Shown: positions 1 through 9,074 of the stretch, in pieces
Layout: each line of letters begins with the position of its first letter
Position numbering within the stretch: position 1 is the stretch's first letter
Source of the DNA: Paludibacteraceae bacterium
Lineage (GTDB): Bacteria; Bacteroidota; Bacteroidia; Bacteroidales; Paludibacteraceae
Length of the DNA stretch: 62,178 bases
Reading direction: 5' to 3'
Assembly: GCA_024401455.1 (NCBI GenBank)
Contig: JAKSLA010000015.1
Coordinates: 1 to 62,178, forward strand
Notes under the pieces: model-generated
Database searches by the model: none
Told to the model about the DNA's origin: nothing
Seen by the model: only the letters and a program-made list of their open reading frames with translations
Translations under genes and position numbers: made by a program

Positions 1-982
1 GTCCGCCGTTTATCTCGTTGCCGAGCGATACGTATTCGGGGTAGATCTCTCTTTGAGCCAACTCCTTCATGATGCGTCGGGTGTAGTCACCGAGCAGTTG
101 CGTTAGTTTTTGCACAATGGCGTTCCTATCGTTCATCCATTGTATTTCTTGCTTCCAGTCTGCCGGAATGTTTTGTCGCTCTCCGTTCGACCAATAGTCG
201 GAATAGTTGAAGGTAAATTGGATTTTCATGCCCTCTTCGTGTGCCAATTCGGCCAAGAGTAGGCAATCTTTCTCGTCTTGAAAACCTTCGGGCAGGAAGT
301 AGGTGTTGGAGTTGTCTGGCTGTGACTTGCCAGGAAGGTTGGAGAGGCGGATGCGGACCAGATCCATCCCCTTCTTGCGAAGGAAACGGATGACGTTGCG
401 AGCCTTCTCCTCCATTGGGTCGTTGGGATGATAAAGCGGCTCGCCCTTCTCGTCGTAGTAATTGCCTCCGTTGGCAAGGACGTAGTTGAGTTCGGTGATG
501 TCGCCGCCTTGGCCAAATGAGTAGGCTTTCTGTTCGCGTGCTATTTGGATTTTATCGATGAACAGGTCGTGAGAACCGTCGTTTTCAAATCCCACTTCCA
601 ATAGGCCGTCTTCGCTTTGAACGCCTTTGACGATGACGTTGGTTGGGGAAAATTCGGATTGGGGAATGGCCGTTGAGGCTTGGGTGAAACCTTCTCCTTG
701 TCCGAAGACGAAGCAAGTGCCGTTGCTGGCAGACGATTGCACCTCTGTTTTTATCACATAACTGCCTTGTTCGACTTTTGTCTTTTGTGAGACTTTCGTA
801 TTCTCGCCTGCATAGATATGTAACTTCCCGTTTTCGATAGTGGCTTTTCCCCCTTCGATTTTCCACCCGTCTATTGCGTTGAAGTCTGCGTTTTTCAGTT
901 CTTGGGCAGAAATGGAGGTTACCGCCATCCATACTGGCAATAGGGCGATCAGCCTTTTGTTGTGTTTTTCATTGATGCGCAT
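1..982 (-). CDS. GH53 endo-beta-1,4-galactanase, 3' part outside window
   Basis: Secreted arabinogalactan endo-galactanase that would cut beta-1,4-galactan side chains of pectin. The reading frame is open from an ATG at 982 to the window edge (327 complete codons). Residues 1-26 form a signal peptide ending SISA-QE. Residues about 27-155 form a beta-rich region without a catalytic motif, probably an accessory or carbohydrate-binding domain. The GH53 domain starts near residue 158 (GGDITELNYV) and shows MDLVRIRLSNLP. The general acid/base motif GNEI has its Glu at residue 323. The nucleophile Glu lies beyond the edge. No other gene is close on this strand, and the next gene is divergent. The family assignment is fairly sure. 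The exact specificity is inferred. Confidence 0.85.
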   Translation of the reverse strand, partial: MRINEKHNKRLIALLPVWMAVTSISAQELKNADFNAIDGWKIEGGKATIENGKLHIYAGENTKVSQKTKVEQGSYVIKTEVQSSASNGTCFVFGQGEGFTQASTAIPQSEFSPTNVIVKGVQSEDGLLEVGFENDGSHDLFIDKIQIAREQKAYSFGQGGDITELNYVLANGGNYYDEKGEPLYHPNDPMEEKARNVIRFLRKKGMDLVRIRLSNLPGKSQPDNSNTYFLPEGFQDEKDCLLLAELAHEEGMKIQFTFNYSDYWSNGERQNIPADWKQEIQWMNDRNAIVQKLTQLLGDYTRRIMKELAQREIYPEYVSLGNEINGG

Positions 983-1185
983 GGCCTAATCTATGTCTGT
1001 GTTTTTTAATATGGTTAAAACGATGCAATTTACGAAAAAAAAAGAGGATAGTGACGGTTGAAAATGTGTTCGAGAACATATATAAAAGAAAGTTCCAATA
1101 TTGGGGAATTTGTATGCGTTGTAAATGCTTATCGTTGTTTGAGTGATTTATTTTAAGATTGATGTAAATTTTTTGCACATTTTCC

Positions 1186-1216
1186 TTTGTTTTGTGTATT
1201 TTTCTGCCTATTTTTG
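1186..1216 (+). promoter_or_regulatory. Bacteroidota-type promoter of the acyl-CoA ligase gene
   Basis: TTTG at 1186-1189, 19 bases, then TATTTTTG at 1209-1216. This matches the Bacteroidota -33/-7 consensus (TTTG, N19-21, TAnnTTTG) and leaves a 5' leader of about 18 bases before the ATG at 1240. Confidence 0.7.
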
Positions 1217-1239
1217 CACATATTTTATTAAAATGAGCA

Positions 1240-2910
1240 ATGGTAAATAAGAATTTCATTAAACTCTTCGAGGAGTCCTTTAAAGAAAATTGGGATCATT
1301 TGGCGATGTCGGATTACGCCACAAAGACAGATTATACATATAAGCAAGTGGCAGAAGAGGTGGCTAAGATGCACCTTTTGTTTAAGGAATTAGGCATAAA
1401 GGAGGGCGAAACCATCTCTTTGGTAGGAAAGAATACGCCAGCGTGGGCAATTACGTTCATCTCTGTAGTAACTTATGGAGCGGTTATCGTTCCTATTTTG
1501 CAGGATTTCCACCCAGACGATATTCAGCACGTTGTCAATCACTCGGATTCGTCGCTTCTTTTCTTGAGCGATAATATTTGGGAAAACATCGACGAGAGCA
1601 AGGTCAATAATTTGAGGGGCATCTTCTCTTATTCGGAGTTCAGATGTTTGTACCAAGGTCCAGGCGAGACGATCCAAAAGACGATGAAGCAGTTGGATGC
1701 TCTTTTTGCCGAGCGTTATCCTAATGGTTTGACAAAAGAGGATGTCGTATATTCCAATAGGACAAATGATGAGATGGTTGTCCTCAACTATACATCAGGT
1801 TCGACCGGTTTCAGCAAGGGTGTAATGTTGAATGGTAATGCGTTCATGGGTAACATTGACTTCATGTTTGAGCATACGAATCTTTCAAGTAAGACAGGAA
1901 GAAAGAAACTTTTGACCTTCTTGCCATTGGCTCACGTTTATGGTTGCACGTTGGACTTCCTTGGTCAGATCACCTCGGGTTCTCATATCACGTTCTTGAA
2001 CCGTGTTCCTTCTCCAAAAATTTTGTTGAAGGCATTGGAGGAGGTTCAGCCAGATGTCATCTTTACTGTGCCTTTGATTATCGAAAAGGTGTACAAGGCG
2101 ATGATTGTTCCTTTGTTGGAGAAGGCTTCTACGCAAGCAGCAATGGCTATCCCAGAGTTGAGAGACAAGATGTACGCCGAAATCAGTAATAAATTATATA
2201 ATGCGTTCGGTGGTAAATTTATTGAGATTGTGCTTGGCGGTGCCGGCGTCAATGCTGAGGTGGACGAGTTCTTGTGCAAGATAAAGTTCCCTTTCACGGT
2301 AGGTTACGGTATGACGGAGTGTGCTCCGCTTATCAGCTACTGTTCAAAGGATCAGCATAAGGTCGGTTCGGCAGGTATCTTGCTTACCAATATGGAGGCT
2401 AAGATTGTTTCTGACGATCCAGAAAACATAGCAGGCGAACTTTTGGTGAAGGGTCCTAACGTCATGATGGGTTACTACAAGAATCCGGAGGCAACGGCGG
2501 CTGCGTTTACAGAAGACGGCTGGATGCGTACGGGTGATATGGCTACGATGGACAGCGAAAAACACATCTTCCTCAAGGGCCGTTGCAAGAATATGATTTT
2601 GGGTGCTTCTGGTCAGAACATCTATCCTGAGACTATCGAGGCTAAGATTTCTAACTTGCCGTTCATCCAAGAGTGCGTTGTTATCGCCCGCGAGAGTAAG
2701 CTTGTCGCTTTGGTTTATCCTGATTTCGCCGCTATGGACGAGAATAATGTCAGCCGCGACGAATTGGATGTGATCATGGAGGAGAATAGAAAGACAATCA
2801 ATAAGTCGCTCGCATCATACGAGGCTATCACAAAGATGGTTATCTTCCCTAATGAGTTTGAAAAGACGGCTAAGAAGAACATCAAGCGTTACTTGTACGA
2901 GGGTCTATAA
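1240..2910 (+). CDS. AMP-forming acyl-CoA ligase (long-chain fatty acid-CoA ligase type)
   Basis: Adenylates a carboxylic acid with ATP and transfers it to CoA (or an acyl carrier). The protein has 556 residues, a usual length for the ANL family. The P-loop-like motif YTSGSTGFSKG is at about 183-193, the A5 motif GYGMTE near 354-359, the A7 motif GWMRTGD near 427-433, and the C-terminal hinge and lysine region ends KKNIKRYLY. There is no membrane segment. It is a single gene, with its own promoter close upstream and a terminator downstream. Family members of this size in Bacteroidales are annotated as long-chain acyl-CoA synthetases. The acyl substrate cannot be read from the sequence. Confidence 0.88.
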   Translation: MVNKNFIKLFEESFKENWDHLAMSDYATKTDYTYKQVAEEVAKMHLLFKELGIKEGETISLVGKNTPAWAITFISVVTYGAVIVPILQDFHPDDIQHVVNHSDSSLLFLSDNIWENIDESKVNNLRGIFSYSEFRCLYQGPGETIQKTMKQLDALFAERYPNGLTKEDVVYSNRTNDEMVVLNYTSGSTGFSKGVMLNGNAFMGNIDFMFEHTNLSSKTGRKKLLTFLPLAHVYGCTLDFLGQITSGSHITFLNRVPSPKILLKALEEVQPDVIFTVPLIIEKVYKAMIVPLLEKASTQAAMAIPELRDKMYAEISNKLYNAFGGKFIEIVLGGAGVNAEVDEFLCKIKFPFTVGYGMTECAPLISYCSKDQHKVGSAGILLTNMEAKIVSDDPENIAGELLVKGPNVMMGYYKNPEATAAAFTEDGWMRTGDMATMDSEKHIFLKGRCKNMILGASGQNIYPETIEAKISNLPFIQECVVIARESKLVALVYPDFAAMDENNVSRDELDVIMEENRKTINKSLASYEAITKMVIFPNEFEKTAKKNIKRYLYEGL

Positions 2911-2946
2911 TTCTTTTGTATAGAAATACTTAAAATTGCATAAATA

Positions 2947-2977
2947 AAGGGCATTGACGAAAGTCAATGCCCTTTTT
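2947..2977 (+). terminator. Intrinsic terminator after acyl-CoA ligase
   Basis: Perfect stem AAGGGCATTGAC / GTCAATGCCCTT with a short GAAA loop, followed by a T run. It lies 37 bases after the stop codon. Confidence 0.85.
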
Positions 2978-3105
2978 CGTGTCAAAAGTAGAATATTGTG
3001 CAAGAAAATTCAAATTTGACCGATTTATAACTGATTTTATGTTTTTTTTGCATTTGGAACCCTAAATTTCCCCAAGTGAAATGAAATAATGAGTGAAAAA
3101 ATATC

Positions 3106-3113
3106 TAATTTTG
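3106..3113 (+). promoter_or_regulatory. Putative -7 box of the Ala/Val-rich lipoprotein gene
   Basis: TAATTTTG matches TAnnTTTG. No clear TTTG lies 19-21 bases upstream. It would give an AT-rich leader of about 65 bases. A very similar block (CTAATTTTGTGC) precedes the malic enzyme gene at 59507. Confidence 0.4.
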
Positions 3114-3183
3114 TGCGTTTTTTAAAAGAGACAAAAACAAAGAACATAAGCACGAATCGTTGTTTAATTTATTTATATAAAAA

Positions 3184-3420
3184 ATGAAAAAAGTAGTTTT
3201 ATTTTTCGCTGTAAGTGCATTTGCACTTGTTTCTTGTAATGAGACTTGCAACAAGGCTGCTGACGCTGCTGTTGCTGCTGATTCTGTAGTTGTAGAAGAG
3301 GCTGTTGCTGTAGTTGATTCTGCTGTTGCTGTAGTTGATTCAGCTGCTGCTGTTGCTGTTGATTCTGCTGCTGCTGTAGTTGCTGCTGCTGCTGAGACAG
3401 TTGCTGAGGCTGTTAAGTAA
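3184..3420 (+). CDS. Small Ala/Val-rich low-complexity lipoprotein
   Basis: A 78-residue protein of unknown function. Residues 1-19 form a lipoprotein signal peptide with lipobox LVSC (Cys18), so it is probably membrane-anchored in the envelope. The remainder is almost only Ala, Val, Asp, Ser and Glu, in imperfect repeats of AVVDSAVA. At the DNA level this is a run of GCTGTT and GTAGTTGATTCT units, so replication slippage is likely to change its length. It may form an amphipathic helix or coiled coil, like small envelope lipoproteins of the Lpp kind, but no homology is claimed. It has its own terminator and is monocistronic. Confidence 0.7.
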   Translation: MKKVVLFFAVSAFALVSCNETCNKAADAAVAADSVVVEEAVAVVDSAVAVVDSAAAVAVDSAAAVVAAAAETVAEAVK

Positions 3421-3442
3421 TTAATTACGAGACGGTGAAAGA

Positions 3443-3475
3443 AAAAGGGGCTTGAATATTTTCAAGTCCCTTTTT
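3443..3475 (+). terminator. Intrinsic terminator after the small lipoprotein gene
   Basis: Stem AAAAGGGGCTTGAA / TTCAAGTCCCTTTT (one G-U pair) with loop TATT and a T run. It may also serve the convergent ttcA-like gene. Confidence 0.8.
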
Positions 3476-3508
3476 TCGTGCTTCGCCCAATAGTCTATTT
3501 CCCCGATG

Positions 3509-4267
3509 TTACACTTCTTTGGGTAAATAGGCTTCCTGTATATTCTTCATCGCATTCCACATGCTGCTGCGCATATCTGGCGCGATACGTTCCATTTCTG
3601 CCATTAATCCCTTTATGTCGCTTCGGTTGCTCTCGCGTTCGTACGGACAATTCTTCTTTTGCTTTTTGTATTGTCTTATGGCTTCCAGTTCTTGGATTTC
3701 ACTCTCCTTGATGAGGGCGAGTGGACGGATGATCTGCATATCAAACTTATCCATTTTCAGTAGGGGAGGCATGGTGCTGATGGAACCTTGAAAAAGCAAA
3801 TTCATCACGAGCGTCTGTAATATGTCGTCCTGATGGTGGCCTAAGGCAATCTTGTTGCATCCCAACTCCTTTGCCAATTCGAAAAGGGCTTTTCTCCGAT
3901 GCCACGAGCAGAGGAAACAATGGGTTTTCCGCTTGTCCGTGCTTTCGTCGAAACTGGTGGTGCGGTGCTCGAATGCCACTCCGTGCTTTTCGCAGTGCGC
4001 ACGCAAATAATCAATGTCAGACTGGTATTTTATGTTGCTGACCGTTATATGGGCGGCGGTGACGGAAAAACGGGGCTTGAAGATTTTTTGGCGCTCTCCT
4101 AACAATTCAACGAGAGCCAACGAATCTTTCCCTCCGGATAACCCAATCAATATTTTGTCGCCTTCGTTGATGAGGCCATAGGTCTCAATGGCTTTCCTTA
4201 GTTTGCGTTGTAGCGTATAGATGAGTTTCGACTCTCTTTTTTCTTCTTCTGTCATCTTCTCAACCAT
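3509..4267 (-). CDS. ttcA: TtcA-family tRNA 2-thiocytidine biosynthesis protein
   Basis: PP-loop ATPase predicted to thiolate C32 of some tRNAs in the cytoplasm. The protein has 252 residues. The ATP-pyrophosphatase loop SGGKDS is at 44-49. The CxxC pair is Cys117/Cys120 and the third family cysteine is in KKNCPYE (Cys207), the set that holds the Fe-S cluster in TtcA. GHHQDD is at 143-148. The start may be Met1 or Met5. It reads convergently to the small lipoprotein gene, and a terminator separates it from the upstream lipoprotein gene. The family is clear, but it could be a TtcA paralogue with another tRNA position as its target. Confidence 0.85.
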   Translation of the reverse strand: MVEKMTEEEKRESKLIYTLQRKLRKAIETYGLINEGDKILIGLSGGKDSLALVELLGERQKIFKPRFSVTAAHITVSNIKYQSDIDYLRAHCEKHGVAFEHRTTSFDESTDKRKTHCFLCSWHRRKALFELAKELGCNKIALGHHQDDILQTLVMNLLFQGSISTMPPLLKMDKFDMQIIRPLALIKESEIQELEAIRQYKKQKKNCPYERESNRSDIKGLMAEMERIAPDMRSSMWNAMKNIQEAYLPKEV

Positions 4268-4287
4268 AAAATCTCCGATTTTTAATT

Positions 4288-4318
4288 AAAAAAGCGAATC
4301 CGTGAAGATTCGCTTTTC
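4288..4318 (-). terminator. Intrinsic terminator after the Tyr-rich lipoprotein gene
   Basis: Perfect 11-bp stem AAAAGCGAATC / GATTCGCTTTT with T run on the minus strand. It lies between the lipoprotein stop (4321) and the ttcA start (4267). Confidence 0.8.
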
Positions 4319-4320
4319 GT

Positions 4321-4740
4321 TTATCTATAATTGTTAATGCCTGTGATTTCTACGATGGGAACGATAAGTCCGTTGTGGTTTTCGTCTCCTAACCAAATGA
4401 ACCTTACCATAATTTCACCGTCGTGTGGGTAAGGAATGAATTGCTGAAGATTGGTGGGCCTACAAACCATACCCATATAAGGATTTTCCCTTAGGACGAT
4501 GGCGTAGCCGAAGTTGTTGCCCTTCCATTCGATGCGAGCGTTGTAGAAATGGTGGCTATCCCATGCATAAGGGTGCGTATAGTAAGGGTCTTCGTAATAG
4601 ACGCCGTTATAGTAGTAATATGGGTGGTCGTTGTAGTATGGGTATGTATAAGTTCCATACGGAGAGTGTTTGTGGTCCGTGCTGCATGAGGAGCACAACC
4701 CTACGAATGCCAATAGAATGAAGAGTAATTTTGAACGCAT
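4321..4740 (-). CDS. Hypothetical Tyr/His-rich lipoprotein
   Basis: A 139-residue protein that I do not recognise. It has a lipoprotein signal peptide with lipobox LCSSC (Cys19). Residues 24-65 are very rich in Tyr, His, Pro and Asp (YYYYNGVYYEDPYY and similar), and the C-terminal half looks like a small beta domain (RIEWKGNNFGYAIV, GEIMVRFIWLGD). Its place between ttcA and trkH gives no functional hint, and both neighbours are separated by terminators. Related Tyr-rich surface proteins are common in Bacteroidales envelopes. Confidence 0.65.
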   Translation of the reverse strand: MRSKLLFILLAFVGLCSSCSTDHKHSPYGTYTYPYYNDHPYYYYNGVYYEDPYYTHPYAWDSHHFYNARIEWKGNNFGYAIVLRENPYMGMVCRPTNLQQFIPYPHDGEIMVRFIWLGDENHNGLIVPIVEITGINNYR

Positions 4741-4782
4741 AATTGTCTATATATTCATTTGCCTATTTAAAAGCAAAAAGCG

Positions 4783-4824
4783 AGCCAAACTCTTTCCCGT
4801 TTGCGGTTCAATGTGAGTTTGGCT
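4783..4824 (-). terminator. Terminator of the trkA-trkH operon
   Basis: Stem AGCCAAACTC / GAGTTTGGCT with a 22-base loop, followed on the minus strand by a T-rich stretch. It lies 20 bases after the trkH stop. Confidence 0.6.
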
Positions 4825-4843
4825 TTAAAAAATCTCAAAAAAC

Positions 4844-6358
4844 TTAACGTCTCCAGAAGGATGGCGAAAGGATAAACAGCACGGTGAAAATATCCAAACG
4901 ACCTACCAGCATGAAGAAGGCCATCACCCATTTGGCCACATCGGGGAAGTGGTCGAAGTTGCCGACCGGACCAGATGCTCCCAAGCCGGGGCCTACATTG
5001 GCTACGCTGGTGATGGCGGCTCCGATGGATTCCTCCATGTTTACGCCGATGAAAAGGAATATGAGTATTCCGACCAGGACGGTAATGGCATAGATGACGA
5101 TGAATGCCAATACATTTGTAATGATGGCTGGTGGTACTACTTTATTGTTGAGTTTCACGGGGATGATGGCATTCGGGTGAAGCAGACGCTTGAACTCAAA
5201 GTAACTGTTCTTGATGAGCAGTACAAGGCGAACGGTCTTGATGCCTCCGCATGAAGATCCTGCACAGCCGCCGAACGACATGGCGATGATCATCAGTACC
5301 GACAAGAATGGTGCCCAAGTAGTGTGGTCGGACAGCCCGAATCCCGTTCCTGTGGTGAAAGCGAAGGACGAGAAGATGGCGACTCTGACCCCTTCCTCGG
5401 AGATTCCTTCGGTAGGAATGTTGTAGCCGACGATGATGGCGGCAATGGCAAATCCGATGAGAAGGTAATATTTTATCTCTTCGTTGTATATGAACTTTTT
5501 GACGTTGCCTCGAAGCGCGGCGTATAACACGGTGTAGTTCATAGCCGCAACAATCATGAAAAAGATGATGATGTAGTCAATGAATGGCGAGTTCCAATAG
5601 GCTATGCTCGCATTTTTCGTGGAGAAACCGCCCGTGGCGATGGTCGTACAGGCATGGCAAATGGCATCAAAAGCATCCATCCCAGCGATGTAAAGCATGA
5701 TGGCCTCGACGAGCGTAATGGCTGCGTATAGCCCCCAAAGCAGTTTGGCAGTTTGGGTTACGCGAGGACTGATTTTGTCCTTGGTCGGTCCGGGCACTTC
5801 GGCGGCATACATCTGCATTCCTCCGATGCCGAATAGCGGCATGATGGCCAAAGAGAGTACGATGATACCCATTCCGCCCTGCCATTGGATGATGCTTCTC
5901 CAAAAGAGAAGTCCGTGGGGGAGCGCCTCTATGTCGGATAGTATGGTCGCACCTGTGGTGGTATATCCCGATATGGTTTCGAAAAATGCATTGGTATAGT
6001 CTGGAATATAACCGCTTAGATAAAACGGCAGGGTGCCGAAGAGAGAAAATAGTACCCATACGAATGCCACGATGAAATAGCCTTCGCGCTTTTTTAGTTG
6101 GTGCATATTCCTTTCTTTCTTTTCTTTAAAGCAGAAATAGAGCAGTCCGGCGGTCAATGTCGTAACGCCTGTGGATATGAGCAGTGCGTTTAAATCGTCC
6201 TCTCCATAGAGGAGTGATACGATAGCGGACATGGCCATGAATCCTGCTTCGAAGAGAAGGAGCAGTCCGAAAGTGGCATTGATGATCCTTATGTTTAGTA
6301 ATCGTTCTTGTCTCATTTTAAATATTGGCCGCATTTGACTCTTTGCGGTCTTGTTCAT
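4844..6358 (-). CDS. trkH: TrkH/KtrB-family potassium uptake membrane subunit
   Basis: Pore-forming subunit of a Trk potassium transporter in the inner membrane. It has 504 residues with many hydrophobic segments. Selectivity-filter-like loops are visible as SGYTTTGAT (near 130), ATGGFSTKN (near 240), TTGTGFGLSD (near 338) and SVANVGPGLG (near 460), the four P-loop repeats of this family. The C-terminal GRLDIFTVLFIL is typical. The gene lies 64 bases downstream of trkA on the same strand and shares its terminator, so the two are almost certainly co-transcribed and form one complex. Confidence 0.92.
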   Translation of the reverse strand: MNKTAKSQMRPIFKMRQERLLNIRIINATFGLLLLFEAGFMAMSAIVSLLYGEDDLNALLISTGVTTLTAGLLYFCFKEKKERNMHQLKKREGYFIVAFVWVLFSLFGTLPFYLSGYIPDYTNAFFETISGYTTTGATILSDIEALPHGLLFWRSIIQWQGGMGIIVLSLAIMPLFGIGGMQMYAAEVPGPTKDKISPRVTQTAKLLWGLYAAITLVEAIMLYIAGMDAFDAICHACTTIATGGFSTKNASIAYWNSPFIDYIIIFFMIVAAMNYTVLYAALRGNVKKFIYNEEIKYYLLIGFAIAAIIVGYNIPTEGISEEGVRVAIFSSFAFTTGTGFGLSDHTTWAPFLSVLMIIAMSFGGCAGSSCGGIKTVRLVLLIKNSYFEFKRLLHPNAIIPVKLNNKVVPPAIITNVLAFIVIYAITVLVGILIFLFIGVNMEESIGAAITSVANVGPGLGASGPVGNFDHFPDVAKWVMAFFMLVGRLDIFTVLFILSPSFWRR

Positions 6359-6422
6359 AAATTAATATGGCGGTTATAGGCTAAGCCTTCAATTCCCCGG
6401 ATTTCTAATCGTAGCGTTCTCC

Positions 6423-7757
6423 TTAATTGAATAGTCTATCCAATTTGTGGATGCTGGAGGAGAGGCTGAATACGATGACGTTGTCATTCGGTTCAATCTC
6501 AGTGTTACCGTTGGCGATATGTCCCTCTCCGTTTCTTACGATGCCACCGATGAAGATGTCATGCGGCAATTTCAAGTCCTTGAGTTTGCCTTTGGTGATG
6601 TCCGAGTTGAGTTTTGCCGTTACCTCCACCACTTGGGCATCCACATGGGTGAGGCCTTTCACTTTGTTGACGGCTGCGTCGAGGGTATATTGGAATATGG
6701 CACTCGCGGCGATCAATTTCTTGTTGATAACGGTACCGATGTCGAGGTTCTCCGCAAAACGGATGTAGTCATTGTTTTCTACTTCCGAGATAGTCTTCTG
6801 CAATCCAAGCGATTTGGCTGCGATGCAGGCAAGGATGTTGGCTTCCGAATTGCTGGTCAAGGCCACGAAAGCGTCCATGCTTTCGATATCCTCTTCCTGT
6901 AATATCTTCGTGTCGCTGGCATCGGCGTTGATGACGAGCGTGCCGTCCGGTAGCAATTCGTTTAGTCGGTCGGCTTTGTTCAAATCTTTTTCCAGCACCT
7001 TCACCGTCATGTTGTCAGGAAGGGATTCTACCGTCTTCACCGTCATGCGGCTACCTCCCATAATCATGATGTCGCGCACGTTGATGACGTCTTTTCCTGC
7101 GGCCTCCCTCACCTTAGGAATGAACTCCTTGGTAGTGATGAAGTAGCAGATGTCATTAGGGAGGATCAAATCTTGTCCTTTCGGAATGATGGTTTGTGTG
7201 TCTCGGCTGATAGCAACGACACGGTAGCCTTCGCTGTCTGTCAAGTCCATCAAGCGATGGTTGACGATAGGGGCGTTGGCCCTGACTTTGATACCGATTA
7301 GGGTGAGTGCTCCATCGTTGAACTCCATCCATTGGCGTACCCAGTTCATACGCAAGGAGTTAACAATCTCTTCAGCGGCAAGTAGTTCGGGGTAGAACAT
7401 GGCGTTGATACCCAATTTCTCAAAGAAAGCCTTGTTTTCTGGAAGCAAGTATTCGTAGTTGTCGATACGGGCTACTGTCTTTTTCGCTCCGAGGTTCTTT
7501 GCTAAGATGCAGGCTGTAATGTTCTGACTCTCGTTGGGTGTGACGGCTATGAAAAGGTCCGCCTTCTTTACTTGTGCCTCAATGAGGTCTTTCAACGATG
7601 TTGGCGAGCCTTCAATGGTCATGATGTCATATTTTTCTTGGATTTTGTGGACTTTCAATTTGTCCTCTTCAAGAAGGAATATGTCGTGCTTCTCGTTTGA
7701 AAGTTTGCTTGCCAAGTGTGTGCCTACTTCGCCGGCACCTGCTATTGTGATTTGCAT
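6423..7757 (-). CDS. trkA: Trk system potassium uptake regulatory protein TrkA
   Basis: Cytoplasmic nucleotide-binding ring subunit that gates TrkH. It has 444 residues with the duplicated RCK_N-RCK_C layout. The first Rossmann motif GAGEVG is at 7-12, with the acid of the nucleotide ribose site at the end of the next strand (LLEED). The second RCK_N starts near 230 (IMIMGGSRMTVKTVE), a form with a weaker glycine motif. The two RCK_C parts follow each Rossmann domain. It is the first gene of the trkA-trkH operon. Confidence 0.93.
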   Translation of the reverse strand: MQITIAGAGEVGTHLASKLSNEKHDIFLLEEDKLKVHKIQEKYDIMTIEGSPTSLKDLIEAQVKKADLFIAVTPNESQNITACILAKNLGAKKTVARIDNYEYLLPENKAFFEKLGINAMFYPELLAAEEIVNSLRMNWVRQWMEFNDGALTLIGIKVRANAPIVNHRLMDLTDSEGYRVVAISRDTQTIIPKGQDLILPNDICYFITTKEFIPKVREAAGKDVINVRDIMIMGGSRMTVKTVESLPDNMTVKVLEKDLNKADRLNELLPDGTLVINADASDTKILQEEDIESMDAFVALTSNSEANILACIAAKSLGLQKTISEVENNDYIRFAENLDIGTVINKKLIAASAIFQYTLDAAVNKVKGLTHVDAQVVEVTAKLNSDITKGKLKDLKLPHDIFIGGIVRNGEGHIANGNTEIEPNDNVIVFSLSSSIHKLDRLFN

Positions 7758-8114
7758 TTTCTTCTTAATTACGTTTCTTAGAGATGGTTTCGCCGTTTCT
7801 TTTTTAGAATCGACAGATGATTTCTCCGCCTTGGAAACAATTGATGAGCGGATTCTACCTCTCTTTTTTATTTATACCAACCCGTAGAGACGTCCCCATG
7901 GGGCGTCTCATGGGCAAAGCCCTTTTTCGTTTAGAAAGCCTCTGCCCTCAGAAATCCTTTGCGTTTAATTCTATCGTATTGGTTTGTCAAGGAATCTGGG
8001 ATACAAATTTAGTTATATTTTTTGTATTCGAGATATGAAATGGCAAAAAGCGAAAAACGCTATGAGCCTTTCGTGATATATGCTTGGATTTGATTGCCAG
8101 ACGCTATCCTAAAG
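7758..8114. other. Intergenic stretch with one dispersed palindromic repeat
   Basis: Lies between trkA and the PAP2 gene, both on the minus strand. It holds the REP-like element at 7881-7909 and otherwise AT-rich sequence upstream of trkA. I see no gene and no convincing RNA in it. Confidence 0.5.
7881..7909 (+). repeat. REP-like palindromic element, copy 1
   Basis: CCCGTA followed by GAGACG-T-CCCC-AT-GGGG-CGTCTC, a near-perfect palindrome with one bulged T. The same 29 bases occur as reverse complement at 30728-30756, and a shortened copy is at 47322-47346. All three lie between genes. Confidence 0.8.
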
Positions 8115-8801
8115 TTATGCCCAAGCGGGGGTAAGAGAGAGGATGGCAAACACGGCAAAAGTGCCCATCAGAAGGGAAACAAGGATGTTGAGGTCTTTTC
8201 TCAAAAATCCGGACTCGGTGAAGACTGAGTTGGGCGTCCGGAAGGGCTCTCCGAAAAATCTTCTATAGCAGAAGTAGCAGAAAAAGCCGACGGAGATACC
8301 CAATAGGGTACCTACCAAGATGTCGCCGGGGAAGTGAACGCCTAAGTAAATACGAGAGTAGGCGCATACTGCAGCCCACAGCAAAGCGGCGAACGTGTAT
8401 AGTCGGTTACGGAAAAGCAATGCCGAGAAAGTGGCAAATCCAAATGAGTTGGCGGCGTGTGAGGAAGGGAAGCCGAACTGGCCGCCATGGTAATCACGCA
8501 CATATTCCAGCATATCCATTACCAATGGATCGTGGCTGGGACGAAGCCGGGCAACGTAAGGCTTTAGTAGCGAAGAGGAGATTTGGTCGCAGAGCAAGAA
8601 TACGATTGCGATGGCAAGGACAATCCACAAGGCTTGTTTGCCTTTCGTTTTGTACAAAATGTATATCAGCATTAAGATGACAGGCAACCAAACAACTATC
8701 ATAGAGGACATCCACATGAATCCATCAAGAAATACATTGTGCGAACCACTTAAATTCAACTGGACCATCAATTCACGGTCCAACGCCAATAACTGCTCCA
8801 T
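8115..8801 (-). CDS. PAP2-superfamily membrane phosphatase
   Basis: Integral membrane acid phosphatase, probably acting on lipid phosphates such as undecaprenyl pyrophosphate or phosphatidylglycerophosphate. The start chosen is the ATG at 8801 (MEQLLALDRE), which gives 228 residues. An upstream ATG at 8876 would add 25 residues that are unlike the family. The three phosphatase motifs are present: K80...RP at 87-88, PSSHAAN at 112-118, and SRIYLGVHFPGD at 149-160 with the catalytic His. It has five or six membrane helices. Its lipid substrate cannot be assigned from sequence. Confidence 0.85.
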   Translation of the reverse strand: MEQLLALDRELMVQLNLSGSHNVFLDGFMWMSSMIVVWLPVILMLIYILYKTKGKQALWIVLAIAIVFLLCDQISSSLLKPYVARLRPSHDPLVMDMLEYVRDYHGGQFGFPSSHAANSFGFATFSALLFRNRLYTFAALLWAAVCAYSRIYLGVHFPGDILVGTLLGISVGFFCYFCYRRFFGEPFRTPNSVFTESGFLRKDLNILVSLLMGTFAVFAILSLTPAWA

Positions 8802-9024
8802 CTTAAATATGAGATATAATTGAAATTTATGCAAAATTACATTAATACGTTGAAAGTGCAAATGTTTGGAGAACAATACTGTGGGGTAGGCAGGGAAAGT
8901 GTGTTGTTTTGTGAAAGGAATTGTCTCTCTCTTCTTTATTTTTTTTCAAATTTTCAATTTGTTAGGCCCATCCCTTCTCGTCACAGCCCAATTTATGGAG
9001 ACCCCTAACTGGGAGGAAGGGAGA

Positions 9025-9058
9025 CAAAAAAAGGATGCCTTTCGACATCCTTTTTTTT
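9025..9058 (-). terminator. Intrinsic terminator after tonB
   Basis: Stem AAAGGATG / CATCCTTT (extended by A/T pairs), loop CCTTTCGA, with T tracts on both strands. It lies 17 bases past the tonB stop. Confidence 0.85.
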
Positions 9059-9074
9059 ATTATGTGTAATCAAA

